Positions 43,331 to 55,777 of a stretch of 64,000 nucleotides of DNA are shown here, piece after piece. The DNA is taken from the NCBI GenBank assembly GCA_035582835.1, contig JAYKAV010002766.1:1064192-1128191 (forward strand), in the 5' to 3' direction. Under the pieces are notes generated by a model. It was not told the DNA's origin and made no database searches. It worked only from the letters and a program-made list of their open reading frames with translations. The DNA comes from Phoebastria nigripes (taxonomy: Eukaryota; Chordata; Aves; Procellariiformes; Diomedeidae). The translations under genes were made by a program, and so were the position numbers. Numbering within the stretch: the stretch's first letter is position 1; each line of letters begins with the position of its first letter.

Positions 43331-44431
43331 CTACTCTTCCTTCTGCTCCGCCGCCGGAGCTGTTGCNGGCTCAGGCCCCGCAGGTTTGGGGGGCTCCTCT
43401 GGTTTGGCTGTATCCCCGTGGCTTTCCCCTGGCTGCTGCTGCTTCTCTTCCTCCTTGCTTCCTCCTGCTTCTGCATCCTCCCTCTTGGGCTCAGCTCCCT
43501 GCTGCCCATCCGCAGCAGGACTGCTCTCCCCGGGGCTGCCCGGCTCCTCCGCTGTCCCCTCCTCGGGGGGAGCCGACGGCTCCGTCCCGCTGGCCGAGCA
43601 AGCGGGGTTCTCCTCTCCCTTGGCCTCTGCCTTGCCTTGGTCCTCCGTGGGAGAGGACCCAGAGGAGTCCCCGGCTTCTTTCTTGTTCTTCCTAAACGAG
43701 ATCCCGCTCAGCTTGAAGGATTTCTTGAACGAGAACTTCTTCTTCTTCTTGGGGGTGTCCTTGGGGGCCNCGGCACCTTCGGGTTTAGCATCCCCCCCTT
43801 CGGCGGGGGGCGCGGGCTCGATGGCGTCCCCGCCGCCCGGCTCGCCCTTGCTCTCCTCCTTGAGGGGTTCAGCCGAGCCGTTCCCGTTCAGGGGCACCGC
43901 CTCGCCGCCCGCCTTGGGCGTCATGTCCCCGTTGAGCCTCAAATGGCCGTTCTCCTGCGGGGGGGCGAGCGGAGCACCGCGTTAGGCACAGCCGCGACCC
44001 GGCACCCCCTCCCCAAAGCCCCGCACCCAGCCGGGGCGGGGGGCACCCGGGCGAGGGGGGGGGGGGTCGGTGCGCTGCCAGCGGGCGGCGCCCGCGCTCC
44101 ACGCCCGGTGCCGGGGCGCGGCGGCGGCGGCGGACGGGGCCCCCGCCCGGTGCCGGGAGGGAGCCCGGGGCGCGGCGCGGGCGGCGCCGCATCGCTCGGT
44201 GCCCGCCGGGCAGGAGGGTCCCCCGGGCCGCCGCCGCCCCTTCCCCGCCGAGCGGCCGCCGCAGCTGCCTTTGTCCGCCCGCCCGCCCCGGCGGGGCGCA
44301 CGGCGCGGCTCGCCCGGTGCCCCTCCGGTACCTACCTGCCCGTTGGCCTTGGCGGGCTCGGTGGCGGCGGCGTGGCCGGTCGGCGGGGCGCTGCCCTCCG
44401 CCTTGGCCGCCTTGGAGCCCTGGCTGCCCAT
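43331..44431 (-). CDS. MARCKSL1: MARCKS-like protein 1 (MARCKSL1 / MRP / MacMARCKS), complete
   Basis: Myristoylated protein that binds membranes, calmodulin and actin and is a protein kinase C substrate. Two coding exons on minus: 44336-44431 (32 codons, MGSQGSKAAKAEGSAPP, ending AKANGQ) and 43331-43954 (207 codons plus stop, starting ENGHLRLNGD). The junction GQ/ENGH is exactly the conserved MARCKS-family exon boundary. N-terminal Gly2 is the myristoylation site. The basic effector domain (about residues 101-124) reads PKKKKKFSFKKSFKLSGISF, with the PKC-site serines and Phe residues kept. The rest is Glu/Pro/Ala/Ser-rich and disordered. At 239 aa it is longer than human (about 195 aa), mainly in the acidic C-terminal part. 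Two ambiguous bases (43367, 43770) each replace a single base and keep frame. Confidence 0.95.
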
Positions 44432-44720
44432 GGTGCGGCACGTCGGGCGGACCCCGCCGCGGCGGCTGCGCTCGGCTGGCGAGCGGCGCCGAGAGGGAGT
44501 GGGGAGAGCCCCCCGCCGCCCCGGTAATAAGGCGCGGGGCGGGGGCGGGCCGCCGCCGAGCCCGCCCCGGGGGCGGGGGCCGAGGATGGAGCCACCGCCC
44601 CGACGGGGACGCGGGGTACTGACGGCCGCCGTTCCCCCTCCCCGGCTGTGCGCCCCCGGAGGCCGGGGCAGCCCCGGGCGGGGCGAGGCCAGGCTGCGGG
44701 GAGGCGGTGGGGAAGAGGAG
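43955..44720 (-). promoter_or_regulatory. MARCKSL1 CpG island (intron 1, exon 1 and promoter)
   Basis: Very high CpG density over the single intron, exon 1 and about 290 bp upstream. GC boxes such as GGGGCGGGGC lie near 44537-44550. Long open frames on both strands here are an effect of the base composition. Confidence 0.75.
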
Positions 44721-45625
44721 CGGGGCACCGCTCCCCCCAGCCCCCTCAGCCCCGGGGTGGTGCTCATCCCAGCCCCGACACCCCTGGGGTGCCTCTGCCC
44801 CCAGCCCCGTCACCCCCGGGAGGGTCCCGTGGTACCACTCATCCCAGCCCCATCACCCCCAGGACAGTCTCATGGTGCAGCTTGCCTCTGTCCCGTCACC
44901 CCAGGGTACCACTTCCCCCAGGGTACCGCTCAGCCCAGCCCCATCAGTTCCCNGAGGGTCCTGCTGTGGGGGACAGGTTGTGCCATGGGTTACACCCCGG
45001 CTCCCTGCCTCGCTCTGCTCCCTGGCACGCAGACCGGTGGGTTTTTCCCCTCTGGGTCTTTCTCCTCTCCGGTTTCCCCGGAAAGGGAGAGCTCAGGAGA
45101 AAAGAAAATGGGCCTAAACCGGTTGATGCTAATGCTGGTGAGGGGTCTGCGGCTTCCCCGTGCTGCCAGGGCCACCGGCCGCAGCCTCGCCACAGCGCAG
45201 AGCCAGCAGTGGCCGTGGGGGACTCACTCCCAGGGGCTCCCTTGGCACCCAGGCACAGCTGATTTCACTGGGGGCTCCCAAAATCGAGACCCTTTTGTGC
45301 CTGTCCAAGCCACCGGTGTTCCCTGGCCAGCCCGCACCCCCCCGGCAGCTGCAGCGGGCCATGCTCCCAAGCACCGTGCCCTGAGCCCTGTGGCCCCAGC
45401 GCCTTCCAGGCACCCTGCACCCTGCTCCTGCCAAACCTGCCCCGGAGCCGCCGCGGGCAGGCGGGACCCCCCAGCCCCCAGCACCCAGCTGCGCCGCAGA
45501 GCCCGTGCAGGATCAAGGCCAGCGTCTCCGAGGGGAAAACAATGTGCCGCTGTGTGCGCTCCGCCAACAAGGTCATGTTTTGTCTCTGTCCTCCCTCCCC
45601 CCCCGGCACACATCATCTCACCCCN

Positions 45626-45710
45626 GTTAGATTGAAATTTCTCTGTTAATTAAAACAGGCGGCATCTTCCTTATTGACTTTTGGTTGCCAGTTGATAAAG
45701 CCTTTGAATG
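45626..45710. promoter_or_regulatory. AT-rich island (candidate conserved non-coding element)
   Basis: Sharp drop in GC with TTAATTAAAA (45647-45656) and GATTGAAATTT, in otherwise GC-rich sequence. Candidate enhancer only; no direct evidence. Confidence 0.35.
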
Positions 45711-46173
45711 GCTGCCGGGCTGCTGCTGGTCCGTCTGCCTGCGCCTTTGGCCATCCGCAAGATTGAGAGTTGCCCAAGCAGCCGTCAGGGCTGCAAAGGA
45801 GCCATGGAGGATGTACCCCCTTTAAAAGCACGTGCTTTTCAGAGCGTAGCGAGGCTGTTTGCTTTGGGAAGACAAACGGTCCAAGCAAGTGTATTGAATT
45901 AGTCAGTAAACACGCTCTGTCTTCTGCCACTTGTTCCTGAGTGCGAGCTCCAGGCCAGTGTCCCCAGCCATTACCCGCTGGGGAGCAAAACCTGGCAGAG
46001 CCGTGGCTGGTGAGCCCTTCCCTCTGCCCCAGCAGCCATCTGGCATCGGGCAGCATCTGTGCCAACCCCACACTTTTCTTCCCACCTTCTGGGAGTGATT
46101 TTCTGTCTTTCTGCTGAAGTTCATTTTGTCCTGGCTCTTCTCTGCAGGGATGTGGAGAGTCCTCATGCTGCTG

Positions 46174-46214
46174 TCCCACCCCACCCCACCCCACCCCATC
46201 CCATCCCATCCCTC
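46174..46214. repeat. Pentanucleotide repeat (CCCCA)n/(TCCCA)n
   Basis: About eight tandem five-base units of CCCCA grading into TCCCA. Confidence 0.9.
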
Positions 46215-47811
46215 CATGCTGCCCCACCGCTGCAGCAAGAGCACGTTTCAGCTGTGCCGAGCAAACCCGAGCGAGCACCGGCTCTCGCAGCACCCNTCTG
46301 AGACCATCCATCCATGCAACAGCCCCGAGATGCTCCCGTCCTCCTGCACCAGAGCCACGGGGGAGCCACTAAGGTGAGCAGCACCGGCGACCCACCACCC
46401 ATCTGCACCGTCCCTGCTGCGGGTGCCGTGAGCTGGGAGGGGGCTCTGGGGGTGCAGCCTTTGGGGTGACGGTGGCAGCCCTGGTGCGGCTTTGCCCGTC
46501 TGTTGGGTTGGGAGTGCGAATGTGTACCTCGTGCTGTGAAGCAGGCTGCTTGCTGGAAAGCTGTTTTCTGCAGTGGTGGGCCAGATGAGTGTCCGGGCTT
46601 GCTTATTCGAGAGGGAATTTATCGGGCTGGGGCTGGGGCCGGCAGGGTGGCTGCGGTGCTGCTGCCATGCTCTGTGCCGCTGGCTCGACCGGGGCTGCTT
46701 GGGTTCAGCCCCCCCCATCCGCCGGCCCCCGTGCAAAGCCCAGGTCTCTCCCACATTTTGCTGGAGGGGAGAAAGTGCTTTACACCCCACTGCTCCCCTG
46801 CCACAGCGATCGGCGGGCAGCGCTGGAGTGATGGGAGGCAGATGTGATGTCTCTAAAGGGCAAACTTTAGCATGATTAGACAGGTCAAGATGCAGACCTG
46901 CTGGGGGGGCAGCCCCCCGTCGCCATCAGAAGCGATGCAGGAAACCTCGCATGCGGTTTTCTAGCGGCTTTCATCTCCGAGGAATCCCCAGTTGCCTCAT
47001 TTCTCTTGATCCCGGCTTTTCTTGAAAACCCTTTTCTGCAGCGCTGCGTAAGGGATGTGTTTATAAATAGNCATGTTCCCCTGTGGATTCCCGAGCGTGC
47101 CTCCTCTTCCCAGGCCTGGCTTCGCTGCAGATGTCTGTCCTGCCTGCGCCGACGGCAGCAGCATCAGGAGCGCTCAGCTGGCTCAGGAGCGGTGCTTGGT
47201 GCGGCCACGCCAGCAGCTGCCGCTGGTGCCGGAGCCCCGGTGCTCCGTGGGGTGAGCGTGGGTCCCCCCCCGGGCAGACCCGCGGCCAGTTGTTCCAGCT
47301 CTCAACCTGGGAAGAGGCTGTTTTCCTCTTCTGCGTGTNGCAGGGGCTGTTGGTGGCACGGAGCAGACGGTGCTGCCACGCAGGCGCCGGGGCAGGTGTG
47401 GTTACACCNGGAGAGTGGGTGGAGGGCTGAAGCTGGCTGCTGCGCACGGCGGTGGGTTTCCAGCNTAAATCAAACACCAACCCAAACCCTCCCAGTGGAA
47501 ACCAGTGTGGCTGCCAGCCCCGCTTGCCGTGGGTCCCATCCCTCCACCCCTGCCTCCGCCGTGGGTCGGGCTCCTCCATCCCCAGGCGTCGGGCAGGGAA
47601 CCGGAGCGGGGCAGAGGATGCTCCGGCTCCACGCGGGCTCTCCGCTGGCTCCCAGGGCTTTGGCTGCTCGGGAAGTGATGGGGATTTGCAGGGTGCAGAC
47701 AGAAGGACAGATTACGGGTCTGTCTGCTCCTCTAGCAGATGGACAGGCAGACAAATCTGTCTGCTTCTCTGCGCGCCGCTCCTGCCTAAAAGGCCTCGGG
47801 GACTCAAGATC

Positions 47812-48195
47812 TTTCGGATGTTATTTTCCACTTTCCAGACCTACTTAAACTGCGTGCTGATTATTAATTTATTAGGTGTTAAGCGCTGACAGGCTGCAAG
47901 GCAGAGCGGCGAGCGCAGCCCCTGCACCAGGGGGTTGGAGTGGGGCAGGAGGGTGCAGTCCCCAGCCCCATGCCCTGCCCCTGCCGCCCACCGTATGCCC
48001 TCAGCCCTTAACGAAGAATTAATGCAATTATTTATTCATGTATCTAGAGCCATTCACAAGCCTCTGATCATCTGCTCAAGGATTTTAACCGAGTTAGCGG
48101 GGGCCCAGCCAGGGCAACCAACGGTGCTGGCATAAAGCAGAGGGATTTCCATATTGATTTATAAATAGCAAAGGAATTAGCTAATTAGATCGCTT
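47812..48195. promoter_or_regulatory. Paired AT-rich islands (candidate enhancer)
   Basis: Two AT-rich stretches (47812-47886 and 48005-48195) around a short GC-rich part. They contain GATTATTAATTTATTAGG, AATTAATGCAATTATTTATT and AGCTAATTAGATCG, several homeodomain-type cores. No open frame or splice structure fits a gene. Candidate regulatory element. Confidence 0.4.
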
Positions 48196-51100
48196 CAGGG
48201 AGAGAATTCCAGCACGGAGAGCACGGGGCTGGGCTGTGCTGTATGCAGGGACGGATGGTCATGGCTTCTGCCACCATGGCAGCTCTGGCATGGGAACAGC
48301 CCTTGCAAACAGCCCTCGGCTGAAAATAGTAACTGTGGGTTAGGGTCCGGGGTCTGCCTCTGCCGTGCTGCCAGTGCTGCCATGTCCGCCAACCGTGCCC
48401 GCCTGTGGTTTGGTTTTCCCGGGCCCTGCGGTGCGGCTCCAGGACGCGGCCACCCGCCTGGTCCCCGGGGCGAGTGATGCTCCNGCTGCGCAGCCCACGA
48501 GGGGATGGGGTGAAGGGGCTGGGGGACACCGCAGGTGCCGAGCGGGGCTGTCCTCAGCTGCAGAAGGAAAATCTGCTGAGCTTCATGCTGGGGGATTTCT
48601 GCAGGGAATGAGGGCTGGCTGGGGTCGGGCAGGCAGGAGGAAGAGCGGGGCCGCGTGGTGGCCAAGGGGGTCTTTCCACTCCATAGCCCAAGCAGAAGTT
48701 GGTTGCTGCCGAACCTGCTCATGGCTGTGCCATCACTCAAGCTGGCTGCCGAGTCAGTGCCGACCGACCCTCTGACATTTGCACCGGGAAGAAGCGTCCT
48801 GGACCCAAGCAAGCGTCTGCATGGGACTTTGCCGGGAGTCTCCCTGTCGCCCATGCAGAGCCAGTGCCGCAACCAGCGTCCCCAAATCCTTCCTGCCCTG
48901 GGAAAGGCTCCAGCCTGGGAGGCTGCAGCGAGGCGCTGACTTCCCATAGAAACACATAAAAGGGCCCGTTCTTGTATTTGCCAGAGCCCCGTCATTTTTG
49001 GTTGTGAAGATCCCATGGCAACCGGCGCCTTGTGTAACTGCGTTTGCTATTTCTGGGCTTGCTTTTCACGCTGGTAACATCCTCCCCGCATCCCACCGTC
49101 CTGCACGGGGGGCAGGACAGGCCCTGCTCTCCCACCCCAGGACCTCTCCCTCCTTCTTGTGCCGGTGCGGCACCCCTTCCCGGCACCCCTTCCCGGCTCA
49201 CGCCGGGGCAGCTGGGGGCAGAGGTTGGCAGCTGTGAGTCATGGCAGAGGAGAGAGAGAGCAATCCCCTCTGACTCTTATCTCGGAGACCATCTGCCCTT
49301 CTTTTTGGCCAGAAGCTGGAGCATTTGCAAACAAAGCCAAGCCCTCTAACCTAAAACCCTCCAGCCTCATCAGCGGCGTGGCCAGGGTGGGCTGTGCTGT
49401 GCTCCCAGTCCCGCTTCGCCCCGGGATGGGGACGGTGGTGGGACGTGAGGGGTCCTGGGTGGCTCCCCGTGGGCATGGTCCTGGGGGAATTTCTGCATGG
49501 TGGGGATCAGCACCCCGCAGGGACCCCCCGCATCGCCTTTCCCAGCCCGCCGGTCTCTCCCGACTCCTCCCGGGAGAACAGGAACCCACCGCAATGCCCT
49601 CGCCCAGGCGGGATGCTCATCCCACGCGCCTTATCTCCCACATCCCCGCTGTAGGCTGCATTTTGGGGCTGATAAGGGGCTCCCTGACCCTGAGCAAGCC
49701 ATGCACTGCCGGTTCGGTCGCATTACGAGAGCAGGATGGCTGCCAGCGGGTGTCCAGAGAGAAAAGGGGCAGCAGCATCCAGCGGGCAGCAGAGATGGGA
49801 GGGTGGCTGGGTGCTAGCACACACCGGGCTCTGCTCCCTCCCGCCCCGTCTGGGGTTGCTGGCAGGGTCCCCCGGCCGGGGGCTGAGCGGGGTGCGTGTT
49901 TCAGAGCCTCCTTCCTTGTTAAAAGGGAAGTTTATAATGGAAACAAAAGCGACGCTCAGTCCAAGTGGAGCTTTTCCCGTCCCGTTTCCTCCGGAGCCGC
50001 CTGCGGAGGTGCCACAGGAGCGTGCCCGCACGCCACGGCCGGGGCGTGCGGCGGGGAAGNGTGCCGGGGGTCCCGTGTGTTTTGGGCATCGCCCCGCTGC
50101 ACGACGCTCACCGAGCCCAGCCGTGCCATGGGGAACTCGGCCGGGCTGCAGCAGTGTCCTGCCGTGGCAGAGCCAAGGTGAACGCGGGGTGCTGCCCTTT
50201 CCTTGGGGACAGTGACCTGCCAGGCAGTGGGAACCTGTGGTTGTCCCCAGGGTGGGCTCAGCTCCCTCCATCCCTGGGGTCACCTGTGCCCTGTCCCGGT
50301 GACTGGCTGCAAAAGGGACCTCGGAGCTGTGCTGCGCTGCCTGGGTTGCTCCTGTGCAGGTGGGCTGCCGGTGGCTGCCGTGGCTCCCAGCTGGGGGCAC
50401 GTGGCAGCCCCACGGACATGGGTTAGGGGGCAACGCCTCGACTGAGCTTCACGGAGCTGTGCCTGTGTGTCAGCGGCTCACCTTGGCTTCTGACATGGGT
50501 GAGGATGGCGTGTCCCTTCCCCGGCTGNGTGAGCACGGGCGTGAGGCAGGCAGTGCCGGCGCCACGCTCCTTCCCTGCTCTCGGAGGGTACGGCCACGAA
50601 CAAGCCCTGGGTCTCCTTGGGGTTGCAGGGGTGGGTGCATGGCTGGCGGGGGCCCATGCAAAGTCAGCGTGTGTCCAGCCCGTGCACGCGCACCAGCACG
50701 GGTCCAGCGAGCCTCTTACACGTCCACAGCCACGCTGCTGATCCCAAGGACATCCCTGGGCCATGGGGCATGGGCAGCCCCACACCTCCACTGCCAGCCC
50801 CTCGCAGCCCAGCGGGGTCACCCCTTTTGCCCGAGTCCCCGGGGCCGGTGGCAGCCAGCCGACCGCGTGGTGGGGCAGCCGGCGCTGCCGGACCCGGGAC
50901 AGGAAAGCGGCGCTGGGATGCTTTGGGGCAGGGGTTCCTCCCCCTGCGAGCAGCCGGGGATGTATGGGCCTCTTTCTCCCCGCAAGTCAATGTGTCTTTT
51001 TGTTGCGCTGCTGGGTTTTGGTGCCTGCGAGCAGGGAGAGACAATACGTCGCATTGTTCCTTTTCAGCAACATCTGACGGGCCCAGGCAGAGAGAGGCCA

Positions 51101-51334
51101 GTGTGTGCAGGACGACGGCCGTGGGGGAAGGGACTGGGATGGACGGACAGGCAGCGGGAAAGACGCAGGGACACCCAGGCCAGGCCTGGCTTCTGCCTGC
51201 CTGGATGAAGGGCTGGAGGGATGGGGAGCGCCGGAGGGGTGCCGGGGAGGGGGTGGGAGATGGGGGGGGGGCCGTTACCTTCTGGTACCCAAACAGCCTG
51301 GAAAAACATCCCTGAGGGGTGCAAACCTCCAGCC

Positions 51335-51412
51335 CCACTCATCTTAAGGGACTATTAGCTTTAAAGCCTCATTAGGAACCTCTAAGTGTCAATACCATTA
51401 ACCTTTTCGTTG
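51335..51412. promoter_or_regulatory. AT-rich island
   Basis: Short AT-rich segment with ACTATTAGCTTTAAAG and ACCATTAACC in GC-rich surroundings. Candidate regulatory element only. Confidence 0.3.
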
Positions 51413-54087
51413 CTGCTCCCTCTACCAGAAGATCCCGGCTGATTTACCGGGGCTGTGCAGCCGGGGGTATCTGTCATCCCCGGTAAATCCTGGGGTGCCA
51501 GGAAAATCCTCTCCCCGAAATCCCGCGCAGGTGGGCTGGGACAGGGGCTCAGTCCCCGCCGGGGTGGGCTGCGAGGGGGGAGCCGGGAGCGGAGCTCGGC
51601 GGGGGAATCACGGCAGCGCTGGGATTGTCTGCAACTTTCCATCAGAAATCCCCTCCTTCCCTTATCCCCTGCTCTCCCTGGCCTGGATTGCTTAATCGCC
51701 AGGAACAGAATTCCCCTCTGCCTCAGAGCAAAACCGAAAGTGTCCCCAGGGCCACCGCAGCCGTGGGCAGGGCTGGGGGGAGCCCGAGGGCCAGCGGAGC
51801 CCAGAGACCCTGGTGACGGGCTCCGGGGGGCTGCTCCGTGCCCCAGCCTGGTGCTAAGGTTATTGGGGAGCACTTTGCCTCCCAGGAGTCCCAGCCGTGC
51901 CGGTTCGGCTCTCTGCCTCCCGGGAGCTGGTGGGATGTGCTGGGGGGGGGGCAGGTGGGGGTTTTGCACCCGCCGGAGGCAGGCGCCGCTCTCTGACCCC
52001 CTCCCTGGGCTTGCCCGGTGCTGGCAAACCTCTTGCACAGCTTTCAGGGTCAGGGGAGCGTGGTGGGCCCTTGCCGTGATGTCCCCCATCCCACCGCAAA
52101 GGGGGTCTGAAGCCCCTCTATGGCGGGGGACCGGCACCCCCCGTCCACACCCCGCTCTCCCGCCATGGCTCTCGCTCTCGGCAAAGGTCCTGGGAGGGGA
52201 CGGCAGCCGGTTACGGGCTTGGTGGGGACATGTCGGGTGGGGGGATGGTGGCCTGGCCCTGGCCGGCGGCAGCGGCGCGGAGCAGCGGTGCCCTCCCCGC
52301 CCCCACGGCTCGGCAGGCTGCACCGGCAGATGCATTTCGCCCAGACTTGCATGGCCGTAGCCATGGCAACGGCTGCGCGGTGGCGGGATGCCGGGGGGCT
52401 GCGGGCGCAGGGCTGCGCGGTGACGCGGCGCTGCATCGCTGCCGTTGCACCCCACGGCTTGGCTTCACCCCGGGTCTGGGTTCACCCCAGGTTTGGGTTC
52501 ACCCCATTCCCAGCAANGATGCTGGTGCATATCCGAGTCCGCGGCGCACTGGCATGTGCGTGCTGCTTTACACACGTGTGTGCAAGCATGGATATGGGCA
52601 GCGGTGCGGCTGCACCGATGCACACGCTCATCCCTGGGGTGATGGTGCCAAGGGGGGGGAGCACCGTGGGGAGAGGCCGGGCAGGGTGGGGACGGAGCCG
52701 CTCACCCCTTTATCGGGGCTGGGCTGCCATAAAGCCGGGGCTGTTTGCATTGGTGCGGCTGTGCTGGTGTTGCCGTCCTGGCTCTGCTTTGTCTCCACGT
52801 TAACTTTTAACCATGGTGGCTTTTCCTCTCCGCCGCCACCNCCGCACCCTGCCAGCCTTGCTGGGGCTCCGCGGCTTGGGGTGCTGGAGCCCCAGCATCT
52901 GGCAGCCCTACTGGGGGGCTGCAGTCCCCCCCAGCACGGTGCATGCCTGCTCCCTGCCCGCTGGCCATAGGATGGGGACTGGTCTGGCTGCATCCCGCTC
53001 CTGCCAGCTTCTCGGGTGCCTCCGGGGGGTAAATGGTGGCCGGAGCTGGCGGGGGCAGAAAGACCATCGCAGCCCCGGGCAGCTGCAGCCGCAGCACCTT
53101 GCTGCCGCGACGCCGGGCTCGGCCGCTGCCTGCCTGCCCGCACCGCTGCCTGCCCCAGCCCCCTCGCCGCCAGCAGCCGCCAGCCCGGATGGGTTTGGCA
53201 GCAAAGCAGCTCAGCTGGAGAAAAGCCTCCGGCGCTGGAGTGACCCACTAACCTTGTTCTTCTTAAAAATGCATGAAATGCAGGCAGCTGCCTATGGGGA
53301 CTCGCACACGCATGCTCGCGCTCACACACGGGCCGGGCAGCGGCGGCGGGGGAGCCCCGGGGAGCCTGGGGGTGCACGCTGCACTCGCTGCCCAGATTTC
53401 GGGGTATCTGGAGGCGGGGGCTTCGCTCTCCCTTTGCTGGTGCCTTCTGATGCCCTGCGCGTCCCCAGCCCTGGCGAGGGGCTGCGTGCCCGCGGCACGG
53501 GCAGGTTTCCCGGGAGGTGCTCAGGCATGGTGCAGCCCTTCTGCTCAGCTCTGCCGGTGCCACCGGGCTGCGGTAACGCCGCGGTGGTGCGAAGTCCACC
53601 CGGCACGTCCCCCCCGCTGTGCCCAGGAGCCAGCTGCTGTGGTCAGGGCCAGGGCTTGCTTCGGGCTCCCGTTGGGGGGTCCAAGGGCATCCCAAAGAGC
53701 TGTCCCTGCTCTGGCGGGTGCCACAACCAGGTCCCACTGGAGACACGAGTGGGGTGGCAGGGTCCCGCTGCTGGGGAAGGCAAGGCAGGCGCAGGCTCGC
53801 CCCGTCCCCTGGCTGCCATCACAGCCCTGACCTCTTTTCTCTTCTCCATGCCTTTAATACGCCCTGGCCAGATGGCTGCAAGCCAGGGGAGCCGGGGGCG
53901 GTGGGGGGACAGCGGCTCAGCCCTGCCGTGGGGGCCCAGACCCCGCTACCCCCGCTCAGTGGCAGCCCACAGCCCCGGCAAGGCTGCAGCCCCGGTGGGT
54001 GCCGCGTGGCCCCAGCCCCGGCGTGGCCCTCGCCACCGTGGGGGTGCCGGCGCCCGCGGGGGGACGCGTCCCCATCACCCAGGCAGG

Positions 54088-54205
54088 GGTTAATGGATTT
54101 CTCTCGCATGTGGCTGATTTAATTTTGGTCTCGTTTGCATAGCTGATTTGGTGGCTGCAACACCTCGGCTGACGCGGTAAAGACATGGGGGTATTTTTAG
54201 CTGCT
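54088..54205. promoter_or_regulatory. AT-rich island with octamer-like site
   Basis: It contains TTAATGGATTTC, GATTTAATTTTGG and TCGTTTGCATAGC. TTTGCAT is an octamer-like (POU) core at about 54133-54139. Candidate regulatory element. Confidence 0.35.
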
Positions 54206-55020
54206 CTGGGCTTGAGCCCCGAGCAGCCCTGGGGCAGTGTCTGGCCCCAGTGTCCCATCGTGGGCAGCTCGGGGGGGACAGGCACATCCAGCCCGTGCCC
54301 CACACCGAGGCCTTCGGCGGGAGCAGCAGAGGATTTGCAGGATTAGGGTTTTGCCTTTTTTTTGTGGTTGCAATCCTGTTTCAAGAAGAAGAAACAAAAC
54401 CCAGAAGCCAACAGCAGCCCAAGCCTGCAAAGCCCGTTAGCCTGGATCGAATAAACCGCAGTGCATCGCGAGATGGAGCAGCTTCATCCCCTGCTCAGCT
54501 CCCCAGCCCGGAGAGGGGCTCGCTCCCTGGCGGGATCCGGCCACGCCGCGTTTCCCATCCTCTTCCCTCCTTGCAGCAGAGCCCAGCTCTGCTCCCATCG
54601 CCGGGGGCTTCCCGGCCTCGCTGCCACGTGCTGCTGCCCACATGGCTCCTTCGCCCCCAGAACGGCTGCGTTTCGACCCAGGAGGAGGAAGGAAATCACA
54701 GTGGGAGGCGAGGAGGGGGGAGTTTTTCTGAGCCCTTTTGGAAATCCCTGTGGCTTCCTCTGGGGTCTCAGGCCTTGCTCGTACAGCAGCAAAGTCGAGG
54801 AAGAGCGTGAATCACCTGCAGGAAACTTTGCATCGCTCGTGTCGTCGCTGCCCACAGCTGAGCCCACGCTGCCTGCCACGGCTCGCCGGGGCTGTGCCTG
54901 CCCTGTCCTGCCCCGGGGACGTGGCTGCCCCGTCCCTCGTCACCCACCTCGCCTGCTCNGGGCCACCCCGACGGCAGCTCCCCAAGCCGCGGCGTTGGCG
55001 TGAGCTTGGCTTTCCGGAGC

Positions 55021-55433
55021 TGCATGTGCACGTGTGTGTGGCTGCGTGTGTGTGTGTGTGCGTGGATTCACATGTGCATGGGTGCGTGGGTGCATGGGTG
55101 TGTGTGTGTATGGGTGCATGGGTGCATGGGTGCATAGATGCATGGCTGCACGTGTTCATGGGTGCGTGGGTGCACGGGTGTGCGTGTGTATGGGTGCATG
55201 GGTGCATAGATGCATGGCTGCACGTGTTCATGGGTGCATGTGTGCATGGGTGCACGTGTGCACGGGTGGCTGTGCGCTTGCCCACACACATGCACAAAGA
55301 TGCGCACACACAGACACGTAGCTATGTGCACGCACCCATGCACGCACCCAGGTGCACACACACCTTTGCACACACACATGCACCCAGGCGCGTGCACACA
55401 CACACACGTGCACCCACGCACACGCCAGGTGGC
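55021..55433. repeat. TG/CA-rich minisatellite with strand switch
   Basis: About 410 bp of alternating purine-pyrimidine sequence. The first 250 bp are GTG/GCATGGG-rich and contain a 72-80 bp unit present twice (the motif TGCATAGATGCATGGCTGC starts at 55131 and 55203). The last 150 bp are CAC/CACGCACCC-rich, so the two halves are largely complementary and could fold as a large hairpin or form Z-DNA. Confidence 0.88.
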
Positions 55434-55520
55434 AAAGGAATCAGTCTCTCGACTCCTCCAACTAATTAACATAAATTGACACTGACTAATTAACCATCCC
55501 GGCTCATTAGAGCCCAGATA
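55434..55520. promoter_or_regulatory. AT-rich island with paired CTAATTAAC sites
   Basis: ACTAATTAAC occurs twice as an exact direct repeat, at 55461-55470 and 55485-55494, 24 bp apart. Palindromic TAATTA is the core site of many homeodomain proteins. Candidate enhancer. Confidence 0.4.
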
Positions 55521-55777
55521 CCGCATCGCTTGGGAACAGCAGGCAGCCGAGCCCTCGCTGTCGAAGCACCGTGGCCACACTCTGCCCCACACCGGGCACC
55601 GGCAACCCCTGATCCCCCCCNNACTGGGAATGTCCCCATCCCTGTCCCCATCCCACGGCCCTCGCCGAGGCTGCTAGCAGCGATAACGAGATTGATTCCT
55701 AATCCATTTATTCCTGGCTGACGCAGAGGGTTGGTGACAGCCTGCTTCCAACACCCGGCTTGCGGTGAAACCCCCCT

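Noticed and set aside
44070..45635. 521-codon plus-strand open frame opposite MARCKSL1
   Set aside because: It is the antisense of the MARCKSL1 CpG island and intron, with no conserved protein features.
54812..55309. Cys/His/Thr-rich repetitive frames resembling a zinc-finger or metallothionein-like protein
   Set aside because: They are translations of the TG/CA minisatellite; the periodicity follows the DNA repeat and there is no start or splice context.
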